Shown here: one piece after another, positions 33,256 to 45,331 of the stretch
Position numbering within the stretch: the stretch's first letter is position 1
How the letters are laid out: every line of letters begins with the position of its first letter
Source of the DNA: an uncultured Bacilli bacterium
GTDB taxonomy: Bacteria > Bacillota_I > Bacilli_A > RF39 > UBA660
Reading direction: 5' to 3'
DNA length: 64,000 nt
NCBI GenBank assembly: GCA_934155185.1
Contig: CAKPGT010000005.1
Coordinates: 1-64,000 of the forward strand
Notes under the pieces: generated by a model
Database searches by the model: none
Told to the model about the DNA's origin: nothing
The model's input: the letters and a program-made list of their open reading frames with translations, nothing else
Position numbers and translations under genes: made by a program

Positions 33256-36200
33256 CTAAGCTTTAATGTATCTTAGTACTTTTTCTTTATGAGGTATATT
33301 ACTTGATAAAATATTTGAAATTAAAATATTTTTATTATATTTAACTAATCTTTTTTCTATATCAAAAGAGCCATCTTTTTTCTCTTTTAAGACATAATAA
33401 CAAGCTGTATTTGAGTTTTCATTATAAAATCCCATAGCAAGTGCTCTTAATGTATGAATGTTGGTATTATCTATTTTTTCTTTCATATCAAAATGTACAT
33501 GTCCTTGAATAACATCATCATAGTATTTTATACTTTTTCCATTAAATAAAGGCTCTTCTTTAGCAGATAAATACCCCATTATACTTTTATTACCTTTCCC
33601 ACTTTTAATAGCTTGCTCTATTTTTTCTATTGCAAGAGGACTATTCGTGTATAAAAACTGCTCCCCTGATTTTCCAGGAGTAAATTTAGACTGATAATTC
33701 CAAGTACTATGATTTGTATAATCCCACCTTATATCATTTGCAAAATGACAAAGTGCTACTTTTTTATTTCCAACTACGATATCAATAGATGAAGGATAAA
33801 GTTTTAATCTTTTTATTCTACTACTTCCAAGCTTATCTAAAGTCCATATTTGATTTTCAGTCTTTTCTTTATCAAAGTAAGAAAATGGTTCTATCCCAAG
33901 TGTACTATAATATTCACTATTACCTGCGACTGATTTTACCCCATATTCATCTTGTAAATCAATCACCTCTTTTGGGTTAGGACCTAGGCCTATATTATCT
34001 CCTAGTGAATATATTTCATCTATCTTGTTTTTTCTAATATCTTCTAGCACTTCTACACACGGTTCATACATTGCATGAGCATCTGTTATAATTGCTATTT
34101 GCCTTCCTGTATATTCTTCATTACAGTTAACTATTTTTATATTATCATTTAATATTTTATATAGTTTCTTTAATTCTTCAGTATCTACTTTATCTTCTAT
34201 AGGAATATTATTTTTTTCAAATACAAATTTTGGGTTATTTACTACCTCTTTTACAGGCTGAGTTATTATAAATGGTAAAAGATACTTTTCATGGTACTTC
34301 ATTTCTGATTCATTTGGCATTCTTCCTCCAGGCAATATTATACCGCATGGTTTTAAACCCTCACGATATAACAAACACTCGGCATTATTATCAACAACAG
34401 CACTAGATTCTAGTACTCCTCTTTGAATCCAACCACTTTTTTTAACCTCATAAGAATTATTTTTTATTATACCATTACTTCCCATGTTTTTAGTAGAACT
34501 GCAGTTAAAGTTACCATCTAAAATATCATCATAAGCTAAAATCATATAATTAGAATTATAATAGTATCTTTGTCCTAAATAACTTATAGGGCTTACTGAT
34601 ATAAAAATACTATCTCCATCTGCTTTTCCACCTACCATACTTTCAATATCTTCAGATTCACTTAAAACATGTGCATATAAGCAGTAATTTTTATCAGATA
34701 AATCAATCGTCTTACCCCCGTATTTAATAGATAACTCCTCATTTATTAGAGATTTATCACTGATAATATTTGATATCTTTGTTAAATTTAACTTAGAATC
34801 TAATTCATAGACGCGCGTAATCTTACTATCTAATTTTGCAAATAAATTTTGCAAATCTATTAATAATTTTCCATTATCATTAAGCAGTATTTTAACAATA
34901 TTTCTAAGATCATTTATGCTATTTATATTACTAATGGAATCTGTTATTTTAGCATAGTATAATAACTCATCTATAAGTCTCACTAATTCTTTTGAATCAT
35001 TATTATATTTTTTTAGCATAAGTAACGCTGAACTTCCACCTATATTTGACAATTTATATTTAGCATTACATAAAGCATATTTATTTAAATACTCTTTGAT
35101 TTCGCTTAACGATAAGTTACTATAGTTTTGTATTAATGATTTATTAGCTTTAATTCTATATTCATGTATCTGGCTAATATCATAAAAAGTTTTCTTTTTG
35201 TCACTATCCATATAAAAGAAATACATTAAGTCATCTATGTCACTAGAACTTAGCCTTCTTTTTTGTTTTGTTAAATTTATAAGTAACTTAGGATTTGCAT
35301 TAAAAGCATCAATTATTTGTAAAAAATAAATAATATTATATACTTCGTTTTTTACGATATTTATATTATAAAGATTTTCATATAAGTAGTCTTTAACCCT
35401 AATAAAATAGTCCACCATATTATTATCAATAATGCTATTTATAATAGTTAAAAGACTATTATACTTACCAAAGCCTGCACCATACTTTATAAATGATGAA
35501 AAATTAGTATTTGTCTTTTCAATAAAGCACTTAATTTTTTCATAGTTTTCTATAACATTTGTTGGATCGTTATTTTTCATTAAGACGATGTAATTATTCT
35601 TTTCTTCTTCTTTAAGACCAATTATGTCTAATATAATTTCTTTAATTGGAAATGAAACCCTATCACTTTCTAAATAATGTAAAAGTTCATCATTAGAGGC
35701 AAGAGATAATTTATTTTTAATTAACTTACTATTATTTCTTATTATTATATTTTTAATACTATCGCACATTTCATGCAAATTATCAAGTGTCACCAATTCA
35801 TCAAGACTTAGTTTCATAAGATAATTTGATATTACATCACTTTTTCTTTCAATTATATATGATATAACATTTTTATATGTAGCTGATGTTTTTATTATAT
35901 TAAATATATTATTTTCGTTAATTTTAATAGATAAAATTAACTCTTTAAATGTAGGATTATAGTTTTTACTTGCAAGATAACTTGGAATATAGAAATCATC
36001 TATTTTCATTATTCCCTCTTTTATTACATCTTTTTTTAGTCTTAATATTTCATTTTGAAATTCTATGGGTAGATTAGTAGATTTAAGGCAATAATATTCT
36101 ATATCACTATACGTTAAACTATTTATTACATAATTAACTTTCTTTTTATTGCTTGTTATGTAATCTTTTACCCATAAAGGAACATACTTGTTATTAAGAG

Positions 36201-37140
36201 TTTTCATTAATATACTATATTCCATAGTATTTATAGCAAGCTTAGTTTTTGTTGGGTTCATATTAATTAAAATATTAGCTAGTCTTTGCTCATTTACGTA
36301 TGCTATTTCAAGTGATAGTGAAATAATATTAAGTCTTTTTACTCTATTTTCTATTTCGTTTTTCCTTAGGTCAAATATTTTATCAATTATTTCAGGAGGT
36401 GCTGAATAATAATCTACGCTATTTAGTAAATTTCTATTTTTTATTTCATTTACATATGATAGTATTTCATCTTTTTTTAATTCAAGTATTTTGTTTCTAA
36501 TAGTTTCATCAAAAAAGGAATAATTCATTACATCACAAATGTTATTTTTATTTATTTTCATTAATATAATTTTATTTTTAATACTGTCTTTTATATTAGC
36601 GTTTGATAACGCATTTCTAATATCACTTATATCGGTAAGTTTTTGATCAATTATATAGTCTATTAAATCATCGTTTATATCATATAAAAATAGATTTCTT
36701 AAAGCACCAATATTTTTTTCCTCATCTATAATTGCTTTTTTTATTTCAAGAGGAATTAAATCATCTTTTAAGATCTCAAATATATTGTTATAAAGCTTAT
36801 TAATTATTATCTTTTTAAATTCCATAGGATAGTAGTCTTTATATAATAATTCTCGTTCAAATAAATTTAGGTTTGTAAAGCGTAAATTAATAGACTTTAA
36901 CTTATTTACGCTTTCTTTATCTATCCTCAAGTTTAGTAAATCAACATACTTTGCTAACTTAATTCTAAAGCTTTCTGGTAGTAAGTCATCCATCAAATAG
37001 TCTATTACTTCGTCTGCATTTACTTTTTCAAAAAGTTTTGATAAGCTTTTCCTATTTTTATTTATTATTTCTTCTTTTTCGTCCAGCGTAATATTAGAAG
37101 ATTTCAAATAATTCATAATATTTTTATAAGAAATTAGCAC
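33256..37140 (-). CDS. Giant protein: helical repeats + ART-like domain + metallophosphoesterase
   Basis: 1294 residues, not recognised as a whole. Residues about 1-700 are a helical-repeat array (roughly 38-45-residue units with P-x-x-x-K/R-x-x-I-L...K) rich in Asn, Ile and Lys. Residues about 810-975 hold CLYAHVLSESED (His824), FISVSPISYLGQ (848-853) and AECLLYREGLKPCGIILPGG (Glu921); the H / S-x-S / E spacing and the E-C-L-L-x-R-x-G turn resemble ADP-ribosyltransferase folds, but this is inference. Residues 1011-1294 are a calcineurin-like phosphoesterase with the full metal set: D1020-x-H1022, G-D1048, GN1074-SE, H1132 and GH1214-x-H1216. GTG start with AAAGGAGGTG 8 bases upstream. No signal peptide or membrane segment. 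Confidence 0.75.
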   Translation of the reverse strand: MLISYKNIMNYLKSSNITLDEKEEIINKNRKSLSKLFEKVNADEVIDYLMDDLLPESFRIKLAKYVDLLNLRIDKESVNKLKSINLRFTNLNLFERELLYKDYYPMEFKKIIINKLYNNIFEILKDDLIPLEIKKAIIDEEKNIGALRNLFLYDINDDLIDYIIDQKLTDISDIRNALSNANIKDSIKNKIILMKINKNNICDVMNYSFFDETIRNKILELKKDEILSYVNEIKNRNLLNSVDYYSAPPEIIDKIFDLRKNEIENRVKRLNIISLSLEIAYVNEQRLANILINMNPTKTKLAINTMEYSILMKTLNNKYVPLWVKDYITSNKKKVNYVINSLTYSDIEYYCLKSTNLPIEFQNEILRLKKDVIKEGIMKIDDFYIPSYLASKNYNPTFKELILSIKINENNIFNIIKTSATYKNVISYIIERKSDVISNYLMKLSLDELVTLDNLHEMCDSIKNIIIRNNSKLIKNKLSLASNDELLHYLESDRVSFPIKEIILDIIGLKEEEKNNYIVLMKNNDPTNVIENYEKIKCFIEKTNTNFSSFIKYGAGFGKYNSLLTIINSIIDNNMVDYFIRVKDYLYENLYNINIVKNEVYNIIYFLQIIDAFNANPKLLINLTKQKRRLSSSDIDDLMYFFYMDSDKKKTFYDISQIHEYRIKANKSLIQNYSNLSLSEIKEYLNKYALCNAKYKLSNIGGSSALLMLKKYNNDSKELVRLIDELLYYAKITDSISNINSINDLRNIVKILLNDNGKLLIDLQNLFAKLDSKITRVYELDSKLNLTKISNIISDKSLINEELSIKYGGKTIDLSDKNYCLYAHVLSESEDIESMVGGKADGDSIFISVSPISYLGQRYYYNSNYMILAYDDILDGNFNCSSTKNMGSNGIIKNNSYEVKKSGWIQRGVLESSAVVDNNAECLLYREGLKPCGIILPGGRMPNESEMKYHEKYLLPFIITQPVKEVVNNPKFVFEKNNIPIEDKVDTEELKKLYKILNDNIKIVNCNEEYTGRQIAIITDAHAMYEPCVEVLEDIRKNKIDEIYSLGDNIGLGPNPKEVIDLQDEYGVKSVAGNSEYYSTLGIEPFSYFDKEKTENQIWTLDKLGSSRIKRLKLYPSSIDIVVGNKKVALCHFANDIRWDYTNHSTWNYQSKFTPGKSGEQFLYTNSPLAIEKIEQAIKSGKGNKSIMGYLSAKEEPLFNGKSIKYYDDVIQGHVHFDMKEKIDNTNIHTLRALAMGFYNENSNTACYYVLKEKKDGSFDIEKRLVKYNKNILISNILSSNIPHKEKVLRYIKA

Positions 37141-37219
37141 TGCCTCACCTCCTTTTAAGGTACACTATTTTACATTAATTAAATAAAATAGTCAATTTCA
37201 TATTAATTGGGATAGATAA

Positions 37220-37243
37220 TAAAAGATGCTTTGTAAAGCATCT
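37220..37243 (-). terminator. Terminator of the heat-shock operon
   Basis: AGATGCTTT / AAAGCATCT with a 2-base centre, then TTTTATT on the minus strand. Confidence 0.8.
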
Positions 37244-37253
37244 ATATTTATTA

Positions 37254-38390
37254 TTATATATTTTTTAAATATTTTTCGTATATGTCAAAATCACTAGTTT
37301 TAAGGTTTGTGCTACTTAATTCCTCTAATAGTTTCTTTTGTTTTCTATCCAGCTTTGTAGGTGTAATTACATCAAGTATTACATACATATCACCTACACC
37401 ACGTCTAGATGGACTTGGTAGTCCTTTACCTTTAATTCTGTGTCTTTGACCTGTCTGACTTCCTTGAGGAATGCTTAAAATAACTGAACCATCAAGCGTT
37501 GGTATTTCTTTTTTACATCCTAAAGCAGCTTCTGTAATAGTAAGTGGAAGTGTTATAAATAAATCCATCCCATCCCTTTTAAATAGTGGATGTTCTTTTA
37601 CTCTTATTTCTATATAAACATCCCCGTTAGGGCCACCATTTTCACCAGCTGGACCTTTACCTGTAACTCTTAGGTGATCGCCTGTATCTACACCCTTAGG
37701 TACCTTTACAATAATATCTTTCTTAACTTTTTTCTTTCCAGTTCCTTTACATGTAGCGCATCTTGTTTTATATGTTTCTCCTGACCCATTACATTTAGGG
37801 CATGTACTTTGAGTTGCAAAAACACCAAGTATGCTTCTTTGTTCTTGCCTTACATAGCCAGAACCACCGCACTGTGAGCAAGTCTGAACCCCACTTCCAC
37901 CGTGTCCATCACAATCAGGACATGTATCGTCAATATTTAAGGTTACTGTTGTTTCACTTCCTTTAGCAGCTTCTTCAAATGACATTTCAAAAATAACACT
38001 AACATCAGGCCCTTTTGTTTTAGCGTTTTTATATGAACTAGCTCCTCTCCCACCAAAGAATGATGAGCCAGTACTTGAAAAACCAAAACCAGATCCAAAT
38101 ATATCTCTTAAAATATCACTCATGTCAACATCTTCAAATCCAGAGAAGCCGCCACCAAATCCGCCATTTCCATCAAACGCTGCATGGCCAAATTGATCGT
38201 ATTTACTTCTTTTATCTTTATCTGATAGGACGGAATAAGCTTCCTGTGCTTCTTTAAACTTTTCTGCAGCATCAGGTTCTTTTGAAACATCAGGATGGTA
38301 CTTTTTAGCTAGCTTTCTAAATGCACTTTTAATTTCAGCATCAGAAGCATTTTTAGATACCCCAAGTACCTCATAATAATCCTTCTTCAT
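37254..38390 (-). CDS. dnaJ: Chaperone DnaJ
   Basis: 378-residue type I J-protein, co-chaperone of DnaK. J domain (1-70) with HPD in [11 protein letters not shown], Gly/Phe region (about 75-120), four zinc-binding CxxCxGxG repeats ([32 protein letters not shown]) and C-terminal substrate-binding domain ([24 protein letters not shown]). Full length. Last gene of hrcA-grpE-dnaK-pepF-dnaJ; 15 bases after pepF. Confidence 0.97.
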   Translation of the reverse strand: MKKDYYEVLGVSKNASDAEIKSAFRKLAKKYHPDVSKEPDAAEKFKEAQEAYSVLSDKDKRSKYDQFGHAAFDGNGGFGGGFSGFEDVDMSDILRDIFGSGFGFSSTGSSFFGGRGASSYKNAKTKGPDVSVIFEMSFEEAAKGSETTVTLNIDDTCPDCDGHGGSGVQTCSQCGGSGYVRQEQRSILGVFATQSTCPKCNGSGETYKTRCATCKGTGKKKVKKDIIVKVPKGVDTGDHLRVTGKGPAGENGGPNGDVYIEIRVKEHPLFKRDGMDLFITLPLTITEAALGCKKEIPTLDGSVILSIPQGSQTGQRHRIKGKGLPSPSRRGVGDMYVILDVITPTKLDRKQKKLLEELSSTNLKTSDFDIYEKYLKNI

Positions 38391-38405
38391 AATAATATTT
38401 ACCTC

Positions 38406-40208
38406 CTAACTAATATACAATTTATCAAATTCATCTATTAAGCTGTCAAACTCATCAATAGCACTTTTAATAACTTCTTTATTATTTATATCAACACCAG
38501 CTATTTTAAGTTCATCAGTTGGATATTTACTACCTCCAAGCTTTAAGAAATTTAAATAACTTTCAAGAGCACCTTTTTTCTTATTTAAAATTCCATTTAC
38601 TATATAGCATGCTGCTGATAAGCTTGTTGCATATTTATATACATAAAAGTTGTAATAAAAGTGTGGTATTCTTTCCCACTCATACCTAATTAAGTCATCT
38701 ACTACAACATTAGGTCCAAAATACTTTTTAACTAATTCATAATAATTATCTGATAAAAATGAGCTAGTTAATATTTCACCTTTTTCACGTTTTTCATGCA
38801 TATCTTTTTCAAACTCTGCAAACATAGTTTGTCTATATATAGTTGCTTTAAATAAGTCTAATAAATGATTTATAATATTTAGTTTTTCTTCTTTATCTTT
38901 AGAAGTACTAATTAAATATTTAGATAATAACAGTTCATTTACAGTTGATGCAACTTCTGCAACAAATATTGAATAATTTGAATAACAATAAGGATTATTC
39001 TTGCATGAATAAAAGGTATGCATTGAGTGTCCTAATTCGTGTGCAAGTGTTGAAACATCATTAAGTTTTCCCTCATAATTAAGAAGCAAAAATGGATTAG
39101 TGTCATAGAATCCTGATGAATAAGCTCCCGTTCTTTTACCTTTATTATGATATACATCTATCCATCTTTCATCAAATGCTCTATTAATATTTTTAATGTA
39201 ATCGTCCCCTAAAACACTTAAAGAATCAATAACCAACTTTTTAGCTTCATCAAAAGAATAGTCTTTACTCTTACCTTTTATTAAATCTGCATACATATCA
39301 TATAAATGTAATTCATCTAGTTTAAGAACCTTTTTTCTTAAATCATAGTATTTATACATAACATTCATGTTTTCATTTACGCAGTCAATTAAATTATTAT
39401 AAATGCTTAAATCTACATTATCAGCATAAAGTGATGCTTCAATAGCACTATTATATTTTTTTAACTTCGCCATTACAACGTCTTTTTCTACATTTCCTGC
39501 AAATGTAGATGCTATAGTGGTTTTAAAGTTAGAGTATGTTTTAAGTAAGATTTCAAGTGCATCTTTTCTAACTCTTCTATCTTCTGACTTAACAAAAACT
39601 GAATAATTGCTTTCATTAAATTCACATTTTTCTCCATTTTCATCGGTAATTGATGGAAAAATTAAATCAGTATTTGTAAGAGAATCATATGTATCTTCTG
39701 AAACATTAAACACGCTAGAAAACTTAGATAGAATTTCTTCTTCTTTTTCACTTAATGTGTGAGCTTTATATCTATATATGCATTCTATTTCAAACTTATA
39801 CTTCATAAGTTCTTTTTCTTCTTCAAAAAACTTTTCGTACAAGCTATAATCAGCTTTTAACATATCAGGTACAACAAATGATGATAACTCAGAGTATTTT
39901 ATGCATATATCTCTTACTTCATTAAGCATTTTTTTATATTTATCAGAGCTTGTATCCGAATCATAGTTTAGATGAGCATAATAATATAGTTTTGATGTTA
40001 ATCTATCTATTTTTTCATCATATGTCATATATTCAAGAAAATCTTTAGCTGATTTTAAGAACTTATCTTTATAGCAGGTTACTTTGTATATTTCTTTTTT
40101 TGCTTTAGCAAGGTCACTTTTAAAATCATCTTCATTTTTATATATGGTTGTTAAATCCCATTTATATTTTTCTTCAATTTCACTTCTCAACTTTTCTTTT
40201 GTAGCCAT
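38406..40208 (-). CDS. pepF: Oligoendopeptidase F
   Basis: 600-residue cytosolic zinc metallopeptidase (M3B) cutting short peptides. The zinc motif is LAHELGHSMHTFYS (HExxH) with a downstream FVAEVASTVNELLLS providing the third ligand Glu. The N-terminal half is helical with KWDLTTIYKNEDDF, as in PepF of Bacillota. It sits between dnaK and dnaJ, where most Bacillota have these two genes adjacent. A hairpin without a strong T-run separates it from dnaK, so heat-shock transcription may continue into it at reduced level. Confidence 0.93.
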   Translation of the reverse strand: MATKEKLRSEIEEKYKWDLTTIYKNEDDFKSDLAKAKKEIYKVTCYKDKFLKSAKDFLEYMTYDEKIDRLTSKLYYYAHLNYDSDTSSDKYKKMLNEVRDICIKYSELSSFVVPDMLKADYSLYEKFFEEEKELMKYKFEIECIYRYKAHTLSEKEEEILSKFSSVFNVSEDTYDSLTNTDLIFPSITDENGEKCEFNESNYSVFVKSEDRRVRKDALEILLKTYSNFKTTIASTFAGNVEKDVVMAKLKKYNSAIEASLYADNVDLSIYNNLIDCVNENMNVMYKYYDLRKKVLKLDELHLYDMYADLIKGKSKDYSFDEAKKLVIDSLSVLGDDYIKNINRAFDERWIDVYHNKGKRTGAYSSGFYDTNPFLLLNYEGKLNDVSTLAHELGHSMHTFYSCKNNPYCYSNYSIFVAEVASTVNELLLSKYLISTSKDKEEKLNIINHLLDLFKATIYRQTMFAEFEKDMHEKREKGEILTSSFLSDNYYELVKKYFGPNVVVDDLIRYEWERIPHFYYNFYVYKYATSLSAACYIVNGILNKKKGALESYLNFLKLGGSKYPTDELKIAGVDINNKEVIKSAIDEFDSLIDEFDKLYIS

Positions 40209-40232
40209 GTCTTCTCCTTATTATTTAAGACA

Positions 40233-40260
40233 AAGTTCTAGCATTTAACTGCTAGAACTT
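40233..40260 (-). terminator. Hairpin after dnaK (terminator or processing site)
   Basis: Perfect 11-bp stem AAGTTCTAGCA / TGCTAGAACTT with a 6-base loop; downstream tail TTGTCTT is a weak T-run, so it may act as an attenuator or mRNA-end protector. Confidence 0.65.
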
Positions 40261-40268
40261 CATACTAT

Positions 40269-42101
<1,833 letters not shown>

Positions 42102-42109
42102 CTACCTTT

Positions 42110-42652
42110 CTATTTATTAACTTTAACCATTGCTGGTCTAATTACCTTGTCCTTTAACATATACCCTTTTTGGTATACTTCTAAGACAATATCTTTTTCT
42201 TTATCTTTAACCTCTTCGGTCATAACAGCTTGATGATAAGTTGCATCAAACGGTTTACCAAGTGCTTCTATTTCTTTTGCACCAAACTTTTCTATTGCTT
42301 TAGTTAATGATGCATAAACCATTTTCATACCACTTAAGAATTGAGATACCTCATCTTCTAAGTTATCATCATCCATTTTAATAGCTCTTTCAAAATTATC
42401 TAAAACTGGAAGAATTTCAAGAATTAAATCTTCATTTGCATATTTAAGTCTCTTTTCAGTTTCTTCATCCTTTCTTTTTCGATAATTTATAAGCTCAGCT
42501 TGAGCTCTTAAAGCCCTTTCCTCGGCTTCTTTTGCCTTTGTATTAATAGCAAGAACTTCCTCTTTTGTTAGTAATACTTTATCATCATCTTTTTTACAGT
42601 GTTTATGTTTTTTATTTTCTGCTGTTTTATTTTTTTCTTCAGTTTTTTCCAT
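42110..42652 (-). CDS. grpE: Nucleotide exchange factor GrpE
   Basis: 180 residues. A charged, Lys/Glu-rich N-terminus, a long coiled coil (about 25-85: EVLAINTKAKEAEERALRAQ, ELINYRKRKDEETEK) and the C-terminal beta domain with GKPFDATYHQAVMTEEV and VYQKGYMLKDKVIRPAMVKV. Releases ADP from DnaK. Lies 5 bases after hrcA. Confidence 0.96.
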   Translation of the reverse strand: MEKTEEKNKTAENKKHKHCKKDDDKVLLTKEEVLAINTKAKEAEERALRAQAELINYRKRKDEETEKRLKYANEDLILEILPVLDNFERAIKMDDDNLEDEVSQFLSGMKMVYASLTKAIEKFGAKEIEALGKPFDATYHQAVMTEEVKDKEKDIVLEVYQKGYMLKDKVIRPAMVKVNK

Positions 42653-42657
42653 GATGC

Positions 42658-43647
42658 CTACCTTTCTATATTTTTCTTGATGAAATTAAGAAGGGATACT
42701 ACTTTTTCATAATCCATTCTTTTAGGCCCTACAATCGCTATAGTAGCCTCTTCACCCTTAATGTTATATTTAGTTTTGATAATAGAAACATCATCATCAA
42801 AATTGCTTTCATGGCCTATATATACATTGATGTTATTATCGGCAGCTTCTATTTTCTTAATCATGTTATCATCATCAAACTTATTTAAAACCTCTTTAAT
42901 TTTATCTACATTATCAAATTCTCTATAATCAAGTAATTTAGTTCTACCGGCCATATGCATATGGCTTTTGAAAGAAAATTCATTAAACGCATTATAGAAG
43001 GCTTGATACAAGGTTTCATGACTTTTAACATAATTTCCTATAATTGGTTTTATATCAAATTCTAGTTTTTGACTTACTAAATCAAGAGGAGTACCAACTA
43101 AAAGCTTATTAATTAATTCAACTACCTTTTTGATTTCAACTGGTGATACATTGCCATCTATATTTAGTTTTTTATGTTCTATATGACCTTTATCAGTTAT
43201 AACTATTGCAATAACATTGTTGTCATCTAGCGGAACAACCTCAACTTGTTTAAGATTGTTATAAGAACTATCAGCTCCCAAAATGAGTGAAGTACAGTTA
43301 GTTATTTCAGATATTATCTCTAAACTTCTAGTTATTACGTCAGATAAAGCAAGCTGCTTATTGTCAAATACTCTTTGAAGCTTTAGCATATCTTCACCAG
43401 TCATTTTTCTGGGTTCCATTAATTTGTCAACATAATACCTGTAACCGCTTTCACTTGGAACCCTTCCAGATGATGTGTGAGTCTTCTCTAAATATCCTAA
43501 CTCCTCTAACTCAGCCATTTCATTTCTTATTGTCGCAGAAGAACACTTTAAACTATCACATAGTCCAGAAGAGCCAACTGGATTTGCTGTTTTAATATAT
43601 TCCTCAACAATAAGTTTAAGAAGTTTACATTTTCTATCAGATAGCAT
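42658..43647 (-). CDS. hrcA: Heat-inducible transcription repressor HrcA
   Basis: 329 residues. N-terminal winged helix (LLKLIVEEYIKTANPVGSSG, SSATIRNEMAELEELGYLEKTHTSSGRVPS) and the HrcA dimerisation/inserted domains with SLIL...VIVITDKGHIEH. Represses its own operon through CIRCE, present just upstream. GAAGGTGA precedes the ATG. Confidence 0.97.
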   Translation of the reverse strand: MLSDRKCKLLKLIVEEYIKTANPVGSSGLCDSLKCSSATIRNEMAELEELGYLEKTHTSSGRVPSESGYRYYVDKLMEPRKMTGEDMLKLQRVFDNKQLALSDVITRSLEIISEITNCTSLILGADSSYNNLKQVEVVPLDDNNVIAIVITDKGHIEHKKLNIDGNVSPVEIKKVVELINKLLVGTPLDLVSQKLEFDIKPIIGNYVKSHETLYQAFYNAFNEFSFKSHMHMAGRTKLLDYREFDNVDKIKEVLNKFDDDNMIKKIEAADNNINVYIGHESNFDDDVSIIKTKYNIKGEEATIAIVGPKRMDYEKVVSLLNFIKKNIER

Positions 43648-43679
43648 TTATTCACCTTCTTTTTTTGTAGTCTAACAGT

Positions 43680-43722
43680 ATTATAATATGCATTATTAGC
43701 AATGTCAATACATGAGTGCTAA
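43680..43722 (-). promoter_or_regulatory. CIRCE operator and hrcA promoter
   Basis: CIRCE at 43696-43722: minus strand TTAGCACTC, 9-base spacer, CATTGCTAA (consensus GAGTGCTAA; two mismatches in this arm). The -35 TTGACA (43708-43703) lies inside CIRCE, followed by 17 bp and TATAAT (43685-43680), so HrcA binding directly blocks a consensus promoter. Confidence 0.92.
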
Positions 43723-43741
43723 ATATTTATTAAAATTTATT

Positions 43742-43767
43742 AAAAAAGCAGGTTTTATCAACCTACT
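43742..43767 (-). terminator. Terminator upstream of the hrcA promoter
   Basis: AGTAGGTT / AACCTGCT (one G-T pair) then TTTTTT on the minus strand; overlaps the stop of the next gene. Confidence 0.7.
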
Positions 43768-44167
43768 TTACAAAGCCAAGCACTTTATCAATACCAATAA
43801 AGTATATTACCAATGCCACAACATCAATAACTAATAATATGGATAATATAGTTATTATGGCTTTTTTCTTACCACTACTCATAGAAGAGTACTCATAGTC
43901 TTCATCTTCGCTAGATGTTTGAGTCTCATTTGTATTATTAAAATTATCACTAGTATTTGAACTATTAGCATTTAAAGTATTATTTGTATCATTTACTGTC
44001 TTTTCAGATTTATCCACTTTATCACTATCTGAAGGCACTGATGAATTTGGGGAAACATCGTTTAAAACATCCTCAATCATCTTATCAGGTTCTATTTCAC
44101 TTACTGTACCTTCTTTAATATCTAAATTCATTTCCTCTAATGTTTCTTCCTTTTTATTCGTATCCAT
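43763..44167 (-). CDS. Hypothetical tail-anchored membrane protein
   Basis: 134 residues. About 100 residues of acidic, Ser/Asn/Thr-rich disorder (SEIEPDKMIEDVLNDVSPN, SSNTSDNFNNTNETQ) precede a GKKK stop and a single C-terminal membrane helix (AIITILSILLVIDVVALVIYF). No signal peptide, so the acidic region probably faces the cytosol. GGAGGT lies 5 bases before the ATG. Not recognised; located between hemW and hrcA, where Bacillus has none. Confidence 0.65.
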   Translation of the reverse strand: MDTNKKEETLEEMNLDIKEGTVSEIEPDKMIEDVLNDVSPNSSVPSDSDKVDKSEKTVNDTNNTLNANSSNTSDNFNNTNETQTSSEDEDYEYSSMSSGKKKAIITILSILLVIDVVALVIYFIGIDKVLGFVK

Positions 44168-44230
44168 GTTTTAAACCTCCATATCATAAGCTAATTATAC
44201 ACTACAATCCAAATCAAATCAATATAGCAG

Positions 44231-45331
44231 TTAAACATTTCTATACCCATCTAAAATTCTTATTATAATTTCATTTGAAATAAATAATTTGTCTTCGGGT
44301 ATATATATATTAGTATTACTTTCAATAATGAGCTTGTTATCTATTAAAAATTTTATATCAAATGCGTCTTTAAAATCAATCTTATATTTATTATAAAATT
44401 CCTTCTTATTTATGCCACAAGTTTTTCTTAAATTAAGCATAACTTCATCTTTAATCATTTGCTTTTTATCAATTATTTCATAGTCATGTACGTATTTTCC
44501 TTTAATATAATCGTTAATATTTCTAGTGTTATTGTATCTCATATTATTTATAAAGCCTGATGCTCCAAGACCAAATCCATAATAATTATAATTATTCCAA
44601 TAAACTAAATTATGCTTTGACTCATAACCATCTTTTGAAAAATTGCTTATTTCATAATGACTATATCCTCTTTTTTTAAGAGTTTGAACTATTTTATAAT
44701 ACATGTCATGTTGTAAATCTTCACTTTCTTCCTTTACATTTTTTACATATAATTTCGTGTGTTCTTCTAATATTAAACAGTATGTACTTATATGAGGAAT
44801 TTTAAGAGAAAGAATGATATCTAAGTCATCTTTAAGCTCATCTATATCCTCATTATCAAATCCATATAGTAAATCAACATTTATATTATCAAAATACTTT
44901 TTAGCTATTTTAACTGACTCTATCATTTTTTTCTTATTTATCTTTCTTTCTAAAAAACTTTCATATTTTTTGTTAAAGGTTTGCATTCCAATACTTATTC
45001 TGTTAACTTTTTTGTTTTTAAGAAATTTCAATAAGTCATCTGTAATATCCTCATAATTACATTCAAACGTAAATTCATATATACTGCAAATATTAAATAT
45101 TTTAATAATACTAAATAACTCTTCTAGTTCTTCTAAAGATAGTGCACTAGGTGTTCCACCACCAATATAAATCGTATCAAGTTTTTCTTTCTTGTAATTA
45201 TTTCTTACTTCTTCCTTTAATGCTTTAAGATAATTTGATATTAACTTTTTATTATAGTATAGTTTGCAAAAATCACAGTAAGAACAAATGCTATTACAAA
45301 ATGGAATGTGTATATATGCTGACTTAATCAT
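44231..45331 (-). CDS. hemW: Radical SAM protein HemW
   Basis: 366 residues. Radical SAM cluster Cys12-x3-Cys16-x2-Cys19 (FCNSICSYCDF), IYIGGGTPSAL, FECNYEDI, RISIGMQTF and NVDLLYGF. The CxxxCxxC(D/N)F form without the extra Cys of true HemN (and the absence of a heme pathway here) identifies HemW, a heme chaperone-like protein. The end region (CGINKKEF, DGYRNV) is the HemN C-terminal domain. Start overlaps the preceding stop by one base. lepA-hemW adjacency matches Bacillus. Confidence 0.9.
   Translation of the reverse strand: MIKSAYIHIPFCNSICSYCDFCKLYYNKKLISNYLKALKEEVRNNYKKEKLDTIYIGGGTPSALSLEELEELFSIIKIFNICSIYEFTFECNYEDITDDLLKFLKNKKVNRISIGMQTFNKKYESFLERKINKKKMIESVKIAKKYFDNINVDLLYGFDNEDIDELKDDLDIILSLKIPHISTYCLILEEHTKLYVKNVKEESEDLQHDMYYKIVQTLKKRGYSHYEISNFSKDGYESKHNLVYWNNYNYYGFGLGASGFINNMRYNNTRNINDYIKGKYVHDYEIIDKKQMIKDEVMLNLRKTCGINKKEFYNKYKIDFKDAFDIKFLIDNKLIIESNTNIYIPEDKLFISNEIIIRILDGYRNV

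Noticed and set aside
33194..33256. Extended start of the DUF308 protein
   Set aside because: The extension contains the -10 and ribosome site of the shorter start.
44231..45331. Coproporphyrinogen oxidase HemN
   Set aside because: Cluster motif and gene position fit HemW; no other heme gene is seen.
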